This document shows positions 50,701 through 53,700 of a DNA stretch of 64,000 bases, in pieces; position 1 is the stretch's first letter, and every line of letters begins with the position of its first letter. Where the stretch lies: positions 95,214,020 to 95,278,019 of the forward strand of contig CM026390.1 in the NCBI GenBank assembly GCA_014843695.1, given 5' to 3'. Source of the DNA: Archivesica marissinica. Lineage: Eukaryota > Mollusca > Bivalvia > Venerida > Vesicomyidae. Below the pieces are notes generated by a model that was given only the letters and a program-made list of their open reading frames with translations, searched no databases and was not told where the DNA came from. The translations under genes were made by a program, and so were the position numbers.

Positions 50701-53700
50701 GCCCAATGGTCATCTAGAGTTGGCCCAATGGTCATCTAGAGCTGGCCCAATGATCATCTAGAGCTGGCCCAATGAGAGCTGGCCCAATGGTCATCTAGAG
50801 CTGGCCCAATGGTCATCTAGAGCTGGCCCAATGAAAGCTGGCCCAATGGTCATCTAGAGCTGGCCCAATGGTCATCTAGAGTTGGCCCAATGGTCATCTA
50901 GAGTTGGCCCAATGGTCATCTAGAATTGGCCCAATGATCATCTAGAGTTGGCCCAATGGTCATCTAGAGCTGGCCCAATGGTCATATAGAGTTGGCCCAA
51001 TGATCATCTAGAGTTGGCCCAATGATCATCTAGAGTTGGCCCAATGGTCATCCAGAGTTGGCCCAATGATCATCTAGAGTTGGCCCAATGATCATCTAGA
51101 GTTGGCCCAATGATCATCTAGAGTTGGCCCAATGATCATCTAGAGTTGGCCCAATGATCATCTAGAGTTGGCCCAATGGTCATATAGAGTTGGCCCAATG
51201 GTCATCCAGAGTTGGCCCAATGGTCATCCAGAGTTGGCCCAATGGTCATCTAGAGTTGGCCCAATGGTCATCCAGAGTTGGCCCAATGGTCATCTAGAGT
51301 TGGCCCAATGGTCATCTAGAGCTGGCCCAATGGTCATCTAGAGTTGGCCCAATGGTCATCTAGAGTTGGCCCAATGGTCATCCAGAGTTGGCCCAATGGT
51401 CATCTAGAGCTGGCCCAATGATCATCTAGAGCTGGCCCAATGATCATCCAGAGTTGGCCCAATGGTCATCTAGAGTTGGCCCAATGGTCATCCAGAGTTG
51501 GCCCAATGGTCATCTAGAGCTGGCCCAATGATCATCTAGAGCTGGCCCAATGATCATCTAGAGCTGGCCCAATGATCATCTAGAGTTGGCCCAATGATCA
51601 TCTAGAGTTGGCCCAATGGTCATCTAGAGTTGGCCCAATGAGAGCTGGCCCAATGGTCATCTAGAGTTGGCCCAATGAGAGCTGGCCCACTGGTCATCTA
51701 GAGTTGGCCCAATGGTCATCTAGAGTTGGCCCAATGGTCATCTAGAGCTGGCCCAATGATCATCTAGAGCTGGCCCAATGATCATCTAGAGTTGGCCCAA
51801 TGATCATCTAGAGTTGGCCCAATGGTCATCTAGAGTTGCCCAATGAGAGCTGGCCCAATGGTCATCTAGAGTTGGCCCAATGGTCATCTAGAGCTGGCCC
51901 AATGGTCATCTAGAGTTGGCCCAATGGTCATCTAGAGTTGGCCCAATGGTCATCTAGAGTTGGCCCAATGGTCATCTAGAGTTGGCCCAATGAGAGCTGG
52001 CCCAATGGTCATCTAGAGCTGGCCCAATGATCATCTAGAGTTGGCCCAATGGTCATCTAGAGTTGGCCCAATGGTCATCTAGAGTTGGCCCAATGGTCAT
52101 CTAGAGTTGGCCCAATGGTCATCTAGAGTTGGCCCAATGATCATCTAGAGTTGGCCCAATGGTCATCTAGAGCTGGCCCAATGGTCATCTAGAGTTGGCC
52201 CAATGGTCATCTAGAGCTGGCCCAATGGTCATCTAGAGTTGGCCCAATGGTCATCTAGAGTTGGCCCAATGATCATCTAGAGTTGGCCCAATGATCATCT
52301 AGAGCTGGCCCAATGGTCATCTAGAGTTGGCCCAATGAGAGCTGGTCCAATGGTCATCTAGAGTTGGCCCAATGGTCATCTAGAGCTGGCCAATGAGAGC
52401 TGGCCCAATGGTCATCTAGAGTTGGCCCAATGGTCATCTAGAGCTGGCCCAATGATCATCTAGAGCTGGCCCAATGAGAGCTGGCCCAATGGTCATCTAG
52501 AGCTGGCCCAATGGTCATCTAGAGCTGGCCCAATGAAAGCTGGCCCAATGGTCATCTAGAGCTGGCCCAATGGTCATCTAGAGTTGGCCCAATGGTCATC
52601 TAGAGTTGGCCCAATGGTCATCTAGAATTGGCCCAATGATCATCTAGAGTTGGCCCAATGGTCATCTAGAGCTGGCCCAATGGTCATATAGAGTTGGCCC
52701 AATGATCATCTAGAGTTGGCCCAATGATCATCTAGAGTTGGCCCAATGATCATCCAGAGTTGGCCCAATGATCATCTAGAGTTGGCCCAATGATCATCTA
52801 GAGTTGGCCCAATGATCATCTAGAGTTGGCCCAATGATCATCTAGAGTTGGCCCAATGATCATCTAGAGTTGGCCCAATGATCATCTAGAGTTGGCCCAA
52901 TGGTCATATAGAGTTGGCCCAATGGTCATCCAGAGTTGGCCCAATGGTCATCCAGAGTTGGCCCAATGGTCATCTAGAGTTGGCCCAATGGTCATCCAGA
53001 GTTGGCCCAATGGTCATCTAGAGTTAGCCCAATGGTCATCCAGAGTTGGCCCAATGGTCATCCAGAGTTGGCCCAATGGTCATCTAGAGTTGGCCCAATG
53101 GTCATCCAGAGTTGGCCCAATGGTCATCCAGAGTTGGCCCAATGGTCATCCAGAGTTGGCCCAATGGTCATCTAGAGTTGGCCCAATGGTCATCCAGAGT
53201 TGGCCCAATGGTCATCTAGAGCTGGCCCAATGGTCATCTAGAGCTGGCCCAATGATCATCTAGAGTTGGCCCAATGGTCATCTAGAGTTGGCCCAATGAG
53301 AGCTGGTCCAATGGTCATCTAGAGTTGGCCCAATGGTCATCTAGAGTTGGCCCAATGAGAGCTGGCCCAATGGTCATCTAGAGTTGGCCCAATGGTCATC
53401 TAGAGCTGGCCCAATGAGAGCTGGCCCAATGGTCATCTAGAGCTGGCCCAATGGTCATCTAGAGTTGGCCCAATGGTCATCTAGAGTTGGCCCAATGGTC
53501 ATCTAGAATTGGCCCAATGATCATCTAGAGTTGGCCCAATGGTCATCTAGAGCTGGCCCAATGGTCATCTAGAGTTGGCCCAATGATCATCTAGAGTTGG
53601 CCCAATGATCATCTAGAGTTGGCCCAATGGTCATCCAGAGTTGGCCCAATGGTCATCCAGAGTTGGCCCAATGGTCATCTAGAGTTGGCCCAATGGTCAT